Shown here piece by piece: positions 1 through 5,400 of a stretch of 5,400 bases of DNA. A program made the position numbers and the translations under genes. The notes under the pieces were generated by a model. That model was not told the DNA's origin. It searched no databases and worked only from the letters and a program-made list of their open reading frames with translations. The stretch is from Bacteroidales bacterium Bact_07 (GTDB lineage: Bacteria > Bacteroidota > Bacteroidia > Bacteroidales > Tenuifilaceae). Each line of letters begins with the position of its first letter. Within the stretch, counting starts at the first letter, position 1. Location of the stretch: assembly GCA_001603415.1 (NCBI GenBank), contig LUYY01000208.1, positions 1 to 5,400 on the forward strand, written 5' to 3'.

Positions 1-49
1 AAACAACTCGCTTTTAATTGGATTGCGCAAATTACTCTTCTTAAGTTTT

Positions 50-1120
50 TTAGTAGCCCTTAGCTTCAATCCCTTTGCTATAAGCCCTCCACTTTTCAAT
101 AAGAGCGGCCATGTCGGAGGGGAGGGGTGAATCGAAGTTGAGCCGCTGGTTGGTGAGTGGGTGAGTAAACCCGAGCGTTTTGGCATGTAAGGCATGGCGG
201 GGGCATAGCTCAAAACAGTTCTCAACAAACTGTTTGTACTTAGTAGTGGTATTACCTTTCAGAATCTTATCGCCACCGTAAACCTCATCGCTGAAAAGCG
301 GATGTCTGATGTATTCCATGTGGGCACGGATTTGGTGGGTGCGACCGGTCTCCAGCTTACATTCAATAAGGGTTACAAACCCAAATCGCTCAATTACCTT
401 CCAGTGCGTTACAGCATGCTTCCCCTGCTCCCCATCGGGGAAAACTTGCATGCGCTTGCGGTCGCGTATGCTGCGACCAATATGTCCTGTTACCGTTCCG
501 CTATCGGATTCCATGTCGCCCCACACAAGGGCAACGTAAAGCCTATCGGTGGTGCGCTCAAAGAACTGGCGGGCAAGGTGGTTCATGGCCATTTCGGTTT
601 TGGCAATTACCAGCAGTCCCGATGTGTTGCGGTCGATACGGTGAACGAGACCGGGCCGAACCTCGCCGCTCTTGAAGAGCGGGACATCACGCAGGTGGTA
701 CAGTAGGGCGTTCACCAGCGTTCCGCTGAAGTTGCCATGTGCCGGGTGCACTACCATTCCGGCGGGCTTATTCACCACAAGCAACGCCTCGTCCTCATAA
801 ACAATATTGATGGGAATGTTCTCGGGCTTGATATCGGTTTCGCGGGGTGGGTAGGCTAAAACAATCGATATGGTATCGAGTGGCTTTACCTTGTACGACG
901 ATTTAACGGCTTTGCCGTTAACCAGAATGTTGCCTGCATCGGCTGCACCCTGAATACGATTTCGGCTAACGTTGCGTATCTTATCGGTCAGGAACTTGTC
1001 GATTCGGGTTGGTGCTTGCCCTTTATCAACCTCAATACGGAAATGCTCGTAAAGGTCGGCCTGCTCCGCCGAACCGTTTTCCAACTCATCATCGGGTTCG
1101 TACAGCCGATTCTCGTTCAT
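50..1120 (-). CDS. rluD: RluD-like 23S rRNA pseudouridine synthase (RluA family)
   Basis: This 356-residue cytosolic enzyme should convert specific uridines to pseudouridine in RNA; the RluD branch modifies helix 69 of 23S rRNA. An acidic N-terminal tail (about 1-28) precedes an S4 RNA-binding domain (about 36-90), then the catalytic domain. The RluA-family motif reads HRIDRNTSGLL at 160-170, with D163 as the expected catalytic aspartate and isoleucine in place of the usual leucine of HRLD. GRTHQIRAH (259-267) and PRHALHAKTLGFTHP (307-321 region) are further family signatures. A lysine- and threonine-rich stretch near 284-297 looks like a loop insertion. The ATG overlaps the stop of the upstream secreted-protein gene in an ATGA, which supports this start and suggests translational coupling. 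There is no clear Shine-Dalgarno sequence, as is usual in Bacteroidota. Family membership is secure. The exact target (RluD rather than RluA or RluC sites) is inferred from the S4 domain and overall architecture. Confidence 0.93.
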   Translation of the reverse strand: MNENRLYEPDDELENGSAEQADLYEHFRIEVDKGQAPTRIDKFLTDKIRNVSRNRIQGAADAGNILVNGKAVKSSYKVKPLDTISIVLAYPPRETDIKPENIPINIVYEDEALLVVNKPAGMVVHPAHGNFSGTLVNALLYHLRDVPLFKSGEVRPGLVHRIDRNTSGLLVIAKTEMAMNHLARQFFERTTDRLYVALVWGDMESDSGTVTGHIGRSIRDRKRMQVFPDGEQGKHAVTHWKVIERFGFVTLIECKLETGRTHQIRAHMEYIRHPLFSDEVYGGDKILKGNTTTKYKQFVENCFELCPRHALHAKTLGFTHPLTNQRLNFDSPLPSDMAALIEKWRAYSKGIEAKGY

Positions 1121-3027
1121 CGCTTTATAATCACTTTGGATGTTAGGGCTTGCCCGTTTGCCAGGTTTACTCGGAGTATGTATATGCCCGCTGGGATATG
1201 TCCAACGCTTATGGGAACGTTTGAATATATCGACTTACTTTCAATTACTTGGCCGGTTATTGAAACCAGTTGGTACGATTGTGCTGGCACATTACTATCC
1301 GTATCGATGTTGATAAACTCACTGGCAGGATTGGGATAAACTCTAAATCCCTTGCTTATGGTTATGGGTGTAGATGTAGGTATTTGGTAGAGCTTGCCGA
1401 AAATTGGTCGTACCATTAGGGTGCCTTCGAATTGCGAATTAGTCCAGTAACCGGGAAGAGAATAAAAGATCTTGTTTTTATTATTGGTATTTCGGTCAAA
1501 TCCCACATTCATAAACTCAATAGTGTTTTGCTGCCAGCCCAGGTAGAAGTTACCTGTGGAAATTTCAACGGGATCGATACGGTAAATGGTAAAGCAGTTC
1601 AAGCTGTCGGTAAACAGGGGTCGGGTGGTGTTTTTCTGGTAAATAATGTTGCCGGGTTTGCCGTTGTCATCGGCCCAAACAGTAATCTTGAAGGGTTGGT
1701 TGTTGGCATCCTGGTAGCTGCGGTTAAAGTAAATCATTACGCCAACCAAATTATCGGTTTTGTAGTTGTAAAACTTTTGGGCTACCATGGCGTTAATAGT
1801 TCCTTCGCCAAAAAGGCCATAGCCGCTTTCGGCCGAGCCATCGTCGAGCGCATAGTAGTTGTAAAAGTTAAGCTGCTGAACTAGTGTGTCGTTGTATCGG
1901 AGATGTTTGGTAGCCTCATCGAAATCGGTTTGAAGGAATGTTTTCAGTAGGAACTTAGCCGAATCGGGCCACGCGGAAGTAAAGCTGTAGTCGAACTGAC
2001 GTGTGTATGCGAATTCCTGATACCCGTAAATATTCTCAGCTCCTCCCGAAAAGTAGTACTCATCGCCCGTTGAAATGTTGGTAAGCGAAAATCGCCGGGT
2101 AACGTTCCATGTGGTAGGGCCAAGGTTATTGTAAACAATTTTAAATTCACGGGGAACAGTCATTTCAGAGTTTTCGGCGTTGGCAAAGTGCGACCAAGGA
2201 ATCGATTTGTAATTTTTCAGGAATAGGTTAATGGGCTTGCGAAAAGCAACATCGTTGTAAACGGTATCGTCCCAGTTGCGCAACCTGTTCAGGTAAACCA
2301 TATCGATATGCCAGTGGTCGGAGTTGGTTTTCAGACCAGGAACGGTTGCGTTCTCCATAAGCGATGCGTACCCAATAAAACGAAAACGGAACCCGTTTTC
2401 TAAGAAAATAGGATTATCTATATTGATGTTTACGGCAAAAAATGTTGAATCGAGTTTAGTTGAGCTCTTCTCTGCTTTTTTGTTAAGCAGATGGTTGTAG
2501 AATTCAATTTTGTTAGCTTTAAAGTTGACCGATGCAGCCCAACTCCTGAACCAATGGTTTTCCGATGGGCTATACATTTCCAGTACAAGCGAATCGTTTG
2601 GCCCGGGTTGGTAGCCTAACCCTCCGGGTTGAACACTGAACGATAGGTAGATACTATCGGTAGCCGGAAAGTTGAGGTTTATGGGGAGCGAGGTAAGCGT
2701 ATCGGCAGGTTGGGGGGTGGCGGTTAGGTGTGGGTGCAAAATACCCTTGCGGTTAATGGCATCGAACGTGGCTACGCCTATGGTAGGCGGGTTTATGGCA
2801 TAGGTTTGATTCGAAATCACATTGCCGGGTTCCCAGAGTTCCAGGGTTGGATAGGGCAGATTTCGGGAAAAATCGTCGAAAAAAGGGAGCGCAAGGGTGG
2901 TTTTTGATCCTTTGGGCATTTTAACAGCCTGAGTTGTTGTGTAGCCCGAAAGGTTTACTAAAACCTCCTGTCCAAAGCAAAAACTTGAAGCAAAAATGAG
3001 TACTAGAGTGATTAATGCTTTCTGCAT
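1117..3027 (-). CDS. Secreted T9SS substrate of unknown function with type A C-terminal sorting domain
   Basis: This 636-residue protein is predicted to be exported by Sec and then carried across the outer membrane by the type IX secretion system. Residues 1-20 form a signal peptide: K3, a hydrophobic core, and probable cleavage after the FCFG stretch. Residues about 555-636 form a type A sorting domain, with FRVYPNPASEFINI (561-574), LVSITGQVIES (587-597), IPAGIYILRV (611-620) and the basic end VIIKR. The roughly 530 residues between show no catalytic motif I recognise. They carry short aspartate-rich signatures often met in Bacteroidota surface proteins: PFFDDFS (48-54), SDHWHIDMVYLNR (236-248) and LDDGSAESGYG (394-404). 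Their spacing suggests two beta-sandwich, carbohydrate-binding-like modules, but this is inference. The gene starts 7 bases after the PASTA gene stop and ends overlapping rluD by 4 bases, so it probably depends on the promoter upstream of the PASTA gene. Secretion route is confident; function is unknown. Confidence 0.9.
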   Translation of the reverse strand: MQKALITLVLIFASSFCFGQEVLVNLSGYTTTQAVKMPKGSKTTLALPFFDDFSRNLPYPTLELWEPGNVISNQTYAINPPTIGVATFDAINRKGILHPHLTATPQPADTLTSLPINLNFPATDSIYLSFSVQPGGLGYQPGPNDSLVLEMYSPSENHWFRSWAASVNFKANKIEFYNHLLNKKAEKSSTKLDSTFFAVNINIDNPIFLENGFRFRFIGYASLMENATVPGLKTNSDHWHIDMVYLNRLRNWDDTVYNDVAFRKPINLFLKNYKSIPWSHFANAENSEMTVPREFKIVYNNLGPTTWNVTRRFSLTNISTGDEYYFSGGAENIYGYQEFAYTRQFDYSFTSAWPDSAKFLLKTFLQTDFDEATKHLRYNDTLVQQLNFYNYYALDDGSAESGYGLFGEGTINAMVAQKFYNYKTDNLVGVMIYFNRSYQDANNQPFKITVWADDNGKPGNIIYQKNTTRPLFTDSLNCFTIYRIDPVEISTGNFYLGWQQNTIEFMNVGFDRNTNNKNKIFYSLPGYWTNSQFEGTLMVRPIFGKLYQIPTSTPITISKGFRVYPNPASEFINIDTDSNVPAQSYQLVSITGQVIESKSIYSNVPISVGHIPAGIYILRVNLANGQALTSKVIIKR

Positions 3028-3034
3028 TGTATCG

Positions 3035-3913
3035 CTATTCTATGATTTCGTCGGCCTGCTTGGTTGGCGTAGCGTTAACCGAGTCGGCACGTTCAATTTT
3101 TGGGATGCGTGCTTGGTTTAGTGTTAACCAAATATCAACCCTGGTTCCAAAGCTAAGTGTTGCATTCTCCATGTAAGCAGGGTACTGGCTGTACACCCTT
3201 GCATCTAACGAGTCGTTATGGGTTTTTATTGTTTCGTCATACCTAATTCTGCCAACATTAAGCGATGCTTCAATAATTCGGCTTAAGGCATCATTCAGTT
3301 TAAGGCCTATGAGCAAGGGAATACCGGTTCGTTCGCCGTGCATACCCTGGCCTAAAACCAAATCAATTTTTGAACCCTTGGGGATGCGAACGCCGGGCTC
3401 AGCAATTTGTCCTTTGTAACGCTGCTCAAGCACATTGTTCAGGCCTAAATCGGGGCGGAAGTAAAGCGTTCCAACCTCAAAGCCCTCCTGTTCAAGAATA
3501 GCCTTGGCTTGTCGAAGTGTATAGCCAACAATGTTTGGTATCTCGATTTTGATAGGGTTTTTAGCGTTGATGGTTACAAATACCCTGCGATTTTTCTTAA
3601 CCATGGTACCGGGTTCAGGGTTTTGCGCAATAACGCTTCCGGGTTTCTTATTAAAAATATAAACCGAATCGGCAATCTCAATCCTCAGGCTATTGTCGGC
3701 AATAACCTCGGTTGCCTCCTCAATACTCATTCCGGTTAAATTTGGGGTGGGTTGCTCCTGGTTGTGGCGAGTGTATATCCTAAGGAAAATCATCAGCACA
3801 ATAACAGTGGCAAGTATCAGCCCTAAGCCTTTTAGAATGGTGTTGATGTAGGGATTCTGATAGAGTTTAAACAGGTACTGTTTTACTTGTTCGGTAGTTG
3901 TTTTGGCTTTCAT
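3035..3913 (-). CDS. Membrane-anchored protein with three PASTA domains, no kinase domain
   Basis: From the preferred ATG at 3913 this is a 292-residue inner-membrane protein. It has a short basic N-terminus (about 1-24), one hydrophobic segment (about 25-46, ending LMIFLRIY), and a periplasmic part of three PASTA-like repeats at about 56-118, 122-189 and 196-267. Each repeat begins with a P-x-L/I-x-G-type element (PNLTGMS, PNIVGYT, PLLIGLK) followed by an (E/K)A-type helix. The first two contain the typical Q-x-P-x-P-G or E-P-G turn (QNPEPGTMV at 97-105; AEPGVRIPKG at 171-180). PASTA domains in other proteins bind peptidoglycan or beta-lactams, so a cell-wall sensing or scaffolding role is plausible. 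No Ser/Thr kinase or penicillin-binding domain is attached. The frame also opens upstream at a TTG at 3925, which would add MHWI; I reject it because the putative promoter leaves only a very short leader there. The last about 24 residues form a polar tail. It is followed after 7 bases by the secreted-protein gene. Confidence 0.88.
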   Translation of the reverse strand: MKAKTTTEQVKQYLFKLYQNPYINTILKGLGLILATVIVLMIFLRIYTRHNQEQPTPNLTGMSIEEATEVIADNSLRIEIADSVYIFNKKPGSVIAQNPEPGTMVKKNRRVFVTINAKNPIKIEIPNIVGYTLRQAKAILEQEGFEVGTLYFRPDLGLNNVLEQRYKGQIAEPGVRIPKGSKIDLVLGQGMHGERTGIPLLIGLKLNDALSRIIEASLNVGRIRYDETIKTHNDSLDARVYSQYPAYMENATLSFGTRVDIWLTLNQARIPKIERADSVNATPTKQADEIIE

Positions 3914-3937
3914 AATCCAATGCAATTAAACATGATA

Positions 3938-3968
3938 CAAAAATAGCATAAACCGCTAATAATGCTAA
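3938..3968 (-). promoter_or_regulatory. Putative Bacteroidota-type promoter for the PASTA / secreted protein / rluD operon
   Basis: On the minus strand TATTTTTG (3945-3938) matches the Bacteroidota -7 consensus TAnnTTTG at all six defined positions. Nineteen bases upstream lies TTAG (3968-3965), a partial match to the TTTG-type -33 element. Transcription would begin near 3933-3931, giving a leader of about 18-20 bases before the ATG at 3913. The box sits between the mqnE stop and the PASTA gene, where a promoter for the downstream cluster is expected. The -7 match is seen directly; activity is inferred, and in such A+T-rich spacers a chance match is possible. Confidence 0.55.
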
Positions 3969-3972
3969 TTTT

Positions 3973-5097
3973 TTAGTTGTACACCTTGATAATGTTGTAA
4001 AGCGAATCGCGTTCGGCGGGTATTTTTCCTGCTTCCCTAACAAGTTGGGTTAAGCGTTCCACTGTCATTACCGGTTTTTGCTCCTCGGCACCGGCCATTG
4101 AGTATATCTTTGTGGTATCGTCGATTGTTCCATCGATATCGTCGGCTCCAAAGTGAATGGCTAAGCGGGTGTTCTGTAATCCAAGCATAGGCCAATACGC
4201 TTTAAGATGTTTGATATTATCCATGAAGATTCTGGAAACTGCAAAGTTACGTAAATCCTCAACCAGATTAACCTCGCCTAAGTATCCCATGGGGTTGTTG
4301 GCCGCTCTAAATTTCAATGGGATAAAGCAGTTGAAGCCATGCGTTTCGTCCTGTAAGTTTCGTATTGCCTCCATGTGCAGTACCCGGTGCCTGTAACTCT
4401 CAATATGGCCGTAAAGCATGGTGGCATTCGATTGAATGCCAGCCTCATGCGCTGCTTTATGAATGGCTAGCCACGCTTCACCGGAGGCCTTATCGGGACA
4501 AATCTTTGCACGAACCGCTGGGTCGAATATCTCGGCGCCACCACCGGGTATGGAGTCTAAACCATACTCTTTAAGTCGCTTCAAACCTTCAGTGTAAGTG
4601 AGTTTGCTCTTTCTGATTACATAATCGAGTTCAATTGCTGAGAAGGCCTTTACATGAATGCCAGGGAGTATCTCTTTTACGGCTTTTATCATTTTTCCGT
4701 AGTAATCCAAGTCCCACTTGGGGTGAACGCCGCCAACAATGTGCACCTCGGTTACATCGCTATTCTGGTACTTGCGTGCTATGTTTTGTATTTCATCAAG
4801 GTTGAAAACCCAGCTCTCTGGGTCGCCGGCACCTTTGTGGTACGAGCAAAACTTGCAGTTGAAAACGCAAAGGTTGGTTGGTTCAATATGAAAGTTTTTG
4901 TTGAAAAGGATGTAATCGCCATTAAGCCTTTGGTTCACAACGTTAGCCAGTTGCGATAGCAGGGCAAGGTCGGCCTTCTCGTAAAGATACTCGGCCTCAT
5001 TGGGTTCAATACGCTGCCCATTCATCACTTTGTCTGCAATTCCTTTTAGGAATTGCTCGGTAATGTTGGGCTTTATGAAGTTGATGATTGGTTCCAT
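3973..5097 (-). CDS. mqnE: Aminofutalosine synthase MqnE (radical SAM, menaquinone biosynthesis)
   Basis: This 374-residue cytosolic radical SAM enzyme is predicted to join 3-[(1-carboxyvinyl)oxy]benzoate to the adenosyl part of S-adenosylmethionine, with loss of CO2, to make 6-amino-6-deoxyfutalosine in the futalosine route to menaquinone. The [4Fe-4S] ligands are C77, C81 and C84 in NLCVFNCKFCSYH (75-87), the CxxxCxxC motif. IEPTN (71-75) just before it, VGGVHP (121-126), PGGGAEIF (184-191), MLYGHIES (227-234) and GADDIDGT (317-324) are family motifs. The DDIDGT element and MLYGH favour MqnE over its paralogue MqnC, the cyclic dehypoxanthinyl futalosine synthase. Length is normal for the family. 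The ATG at 5097 starts MEPIINFIKP. No clear Shine-Dalgarno sequence precedes it. No other menaquinone gene is in the window, so the gene appears unlinked from the rest of its pathway here. It lies 59 bases upstream of the PASTA gene on the same strand; read-through into that cluster is possible. Confidence 0.93.
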   Translation of the reverse strand: MEPIINFIKPNITEQFLKGIADKVMNGQRIEPNEAEYLYEKADLALLSQLANVVNQRLNGDYILFNKNFHIEPTNLCVFNCKFCSYHKGAGDPESWVFNLDEIQNIARKYQNSDVTEVHIVGGVHPKWDLDYYGKMIKAVKEILPGIHVKAFSAIELDYVIRKSKLTYTEGLKRLKEYGLDSIPGGGAEIFDPAVRAKICPDKASGEAWLAIHKAAHEAGIQSNATMLYGHIESYRHRVLHMEAIRNLQDETHGFNCFIPLKFRAANNPMGYLGEVNLVEDLRNFAVSRIFMDNIKHLKAYWPMLGLQNTRLAIHFGADDIDGTIDDTTKIYSMAGAEEQKPVMTVERLTQLVREAGKIPAERDSLYNIIKVYN

Positions 5098-5112
5098 GAA
5101 TGAAATTTGCGG

Positions 5113-5120
5113 TAAAGATA
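5113..5120 (-). promoter_or_regulatory. Weak candidate -7 box for mqnE
   Basis: TATCTTTA on the minus strand matches five of the six defined positions of TAnnTTTG and ends 15 bases before the mqnE ATG, so the leader would be only about 10 bases. The expected -33 element would fall inside the upstream terminator stem, where only a CCTG is seen. A promoter is needed here if the rpmH terminator is efficient, but this particular box is poorly supported. Confidence 0.28.
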
Positions 5121-5132
5121 CATTAAGAAAAC

Positions 5133-5160
5133 AAAAAAGGCAGGTTGTCGACCCGCCTTT
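5133..5160 (-). terminator. Rho-independent terminator downstream of rpmH
   Basis: The minus-strand transcript reads AAAGGCGGGU, a five-base loop CGACA, then ACCUGCCUUU running into a six-U tract (5138-5133). The ten-pair stem (5151-5160 with 5136-5145) includes one G-U wobble. In a plus-strand transcript that position would be an A-C mismatch, so the hairpin is built for the minus strand. It begins 23 bases after the rpmH stop and separates rpmH from mqnE. Confidence 0.85.
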
Positions 5161-5182
5161 ATCTGTTATGATTTCTTAAGAA

Positions 5183-5338
5183 TTATTTCCGGAAAATTTC
5201 GTCGGAAACAGTCAGTCTTTTCCTTCCCTTAGCACGGCGGGCAGCCAGAACCCTGCGGCCATTGTGGGTCGACATACGTTCACGGAATCCGTGTTTATTT
5301 CTTTTTTTCCTAATGGATGGCTGAAATGTTCTTTTCAT
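5183..5338 (-). CDS. rpmH: 50S ribosomal protein L34
   Basis: This 51-residue, strongly basic protein is a structural component of the large ribosomal subunit. It opens with MKRTFQPSIRKKRNKHGF (1-18) and continues with RERMSTHNGRRVLAARRAKGRKRL (19-42), the near-invariant L34 core, followed by a short tail ending TVSDEIFRK. Length and sequence are normal for Bacteroidota L34 and the gene is complete. The ATG is fixed by the invariant MKRT start. An intrinsic terminator follows 23 bases after the stop. The 62 bases upstream to the window edge are A+T-rich. They contain TAATTTTTTG (5382-5373, minus strand), only a loose likeness to the phylum's -7 box, so I do not call a promoter. Whether rpmH is transcribed alone or as the last gene of an operon starting outside the window cannot be told. 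Confidence 0.97.
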   Translation of the reverse strand: MKRTFQPSIRKKRNKHGFRERMSTHNGRRVLAARRAKGRKRLTVSDEIFRK

Positions 5339-5400
5339 CTCTGTATGCTTTTACTTATATTATTATTTCCGGCAAAAAATTAAAGTTCTTATACCCATTT

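Noticed and set aside
1..49. Possible terminator or start of a next gene after rluD, including the TTGCGCAA palindrome
   Set aside because: The palindrome has no adjacent U tract on the minus strand, and there is no ATG in the remaining bases, so neither a terminator nor a gene start can be supported.
302..706. Plus-strand open frame of 134 codons inside rluD
   Set aside because: It lies wholly antisense to a well-supported pseudouridine synthase gene, has no recognisable domain and no promoter, and is a shadow of the real reading frame.
1432..1884. Plus-strand open frame of 150 codons opposite the secreted-protein gene
   Set aside because: Its valine/glycine/lysine-rich translation is what the reverse complement of an asparagine/threonine/tyrosine-rich protein gives; the minus-strand gene has a signal peptide and sorting domain, so this is a shadow.
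4157..4959. Several plus-strand open frames opposite mqnE
   Set aside because: They overlap conserved radical SAM coding sequence and show no family features of their own.
5373..5382. TAATTTTTTG as an rpmH promoter box
   Set aside because: It has two extra T residues compared with TAnnTTTG and no convincing -33 element can be placed before the window edge; in an A+T-rich spacer this is likely chance.
1..5400. A new defence, mobile or RNA-guided system
   Set aside because: The window is nearly filled by five recognisable genes on one strand; no direct-repeat array, transposase, recombinase, reverse transcriptase, toxin or long structured noncoding region is visible.

Overview
The window looks like a piece of ordinary core chromosome from a member of the Bacteroidota. 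Three things point there: a secreted protein with a C-terminal type A sorting domain of the type IX secretion system; start codons without clear Shine-Dalgarno sequences; and a promoter box of the phylum-specific TAnnTTTG type in front of one gene. A futalosine-pathway menaquinone gene (mqnE) is present. That fits Bacteroidota lineages that do not use the classical men pathway, but the sequence alone does not fix a genus.

All five genes lie on the minus strand, so the reading order is right to left. First comes rpmH (5338-5183, ribosomal protein L34), closed by an intrinsic terminator (5133-5160). A short gap with a weak promoter candidate leads to mqnE (5097-3973, aminofutalosine synthase). 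A 59-base gap follows, carrying a perfect TAnnTTTG -7 box. It leads to a three-gene cluster: a membrane-anchored protein with three PASTA repeats (3913-3035), a secreted T9SS substrate of unknown function (3027-1117), and an RluD-like 23S rRNA pseudouridine synthase (1120-50). The last three are packed tightly, with a 7-base gap and then a 4-base ATGA overlap, and very probably form one operon. Positions 1-49 hold no recognisable gene or terminator, so the operon may continue beyond the window.

The three clustered products act in different places: inner membrane/periplasm, cell surface or outside, and ribosome. A PASTA gene beside an rluD-type gene is, from memory, a recurring arrangement in Bacteroidota. 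The secreted protein wedged between them, translationally coupled to rluD, is the least understood element. I see no mobile element, CRISPR array, tRNA, rRNA, phage gene or defence system. The most useful new observations are the corrected start and promoter of the PASTA gene, the orphan secreted protein, and the strand-asymmetric terminator after rpmH.
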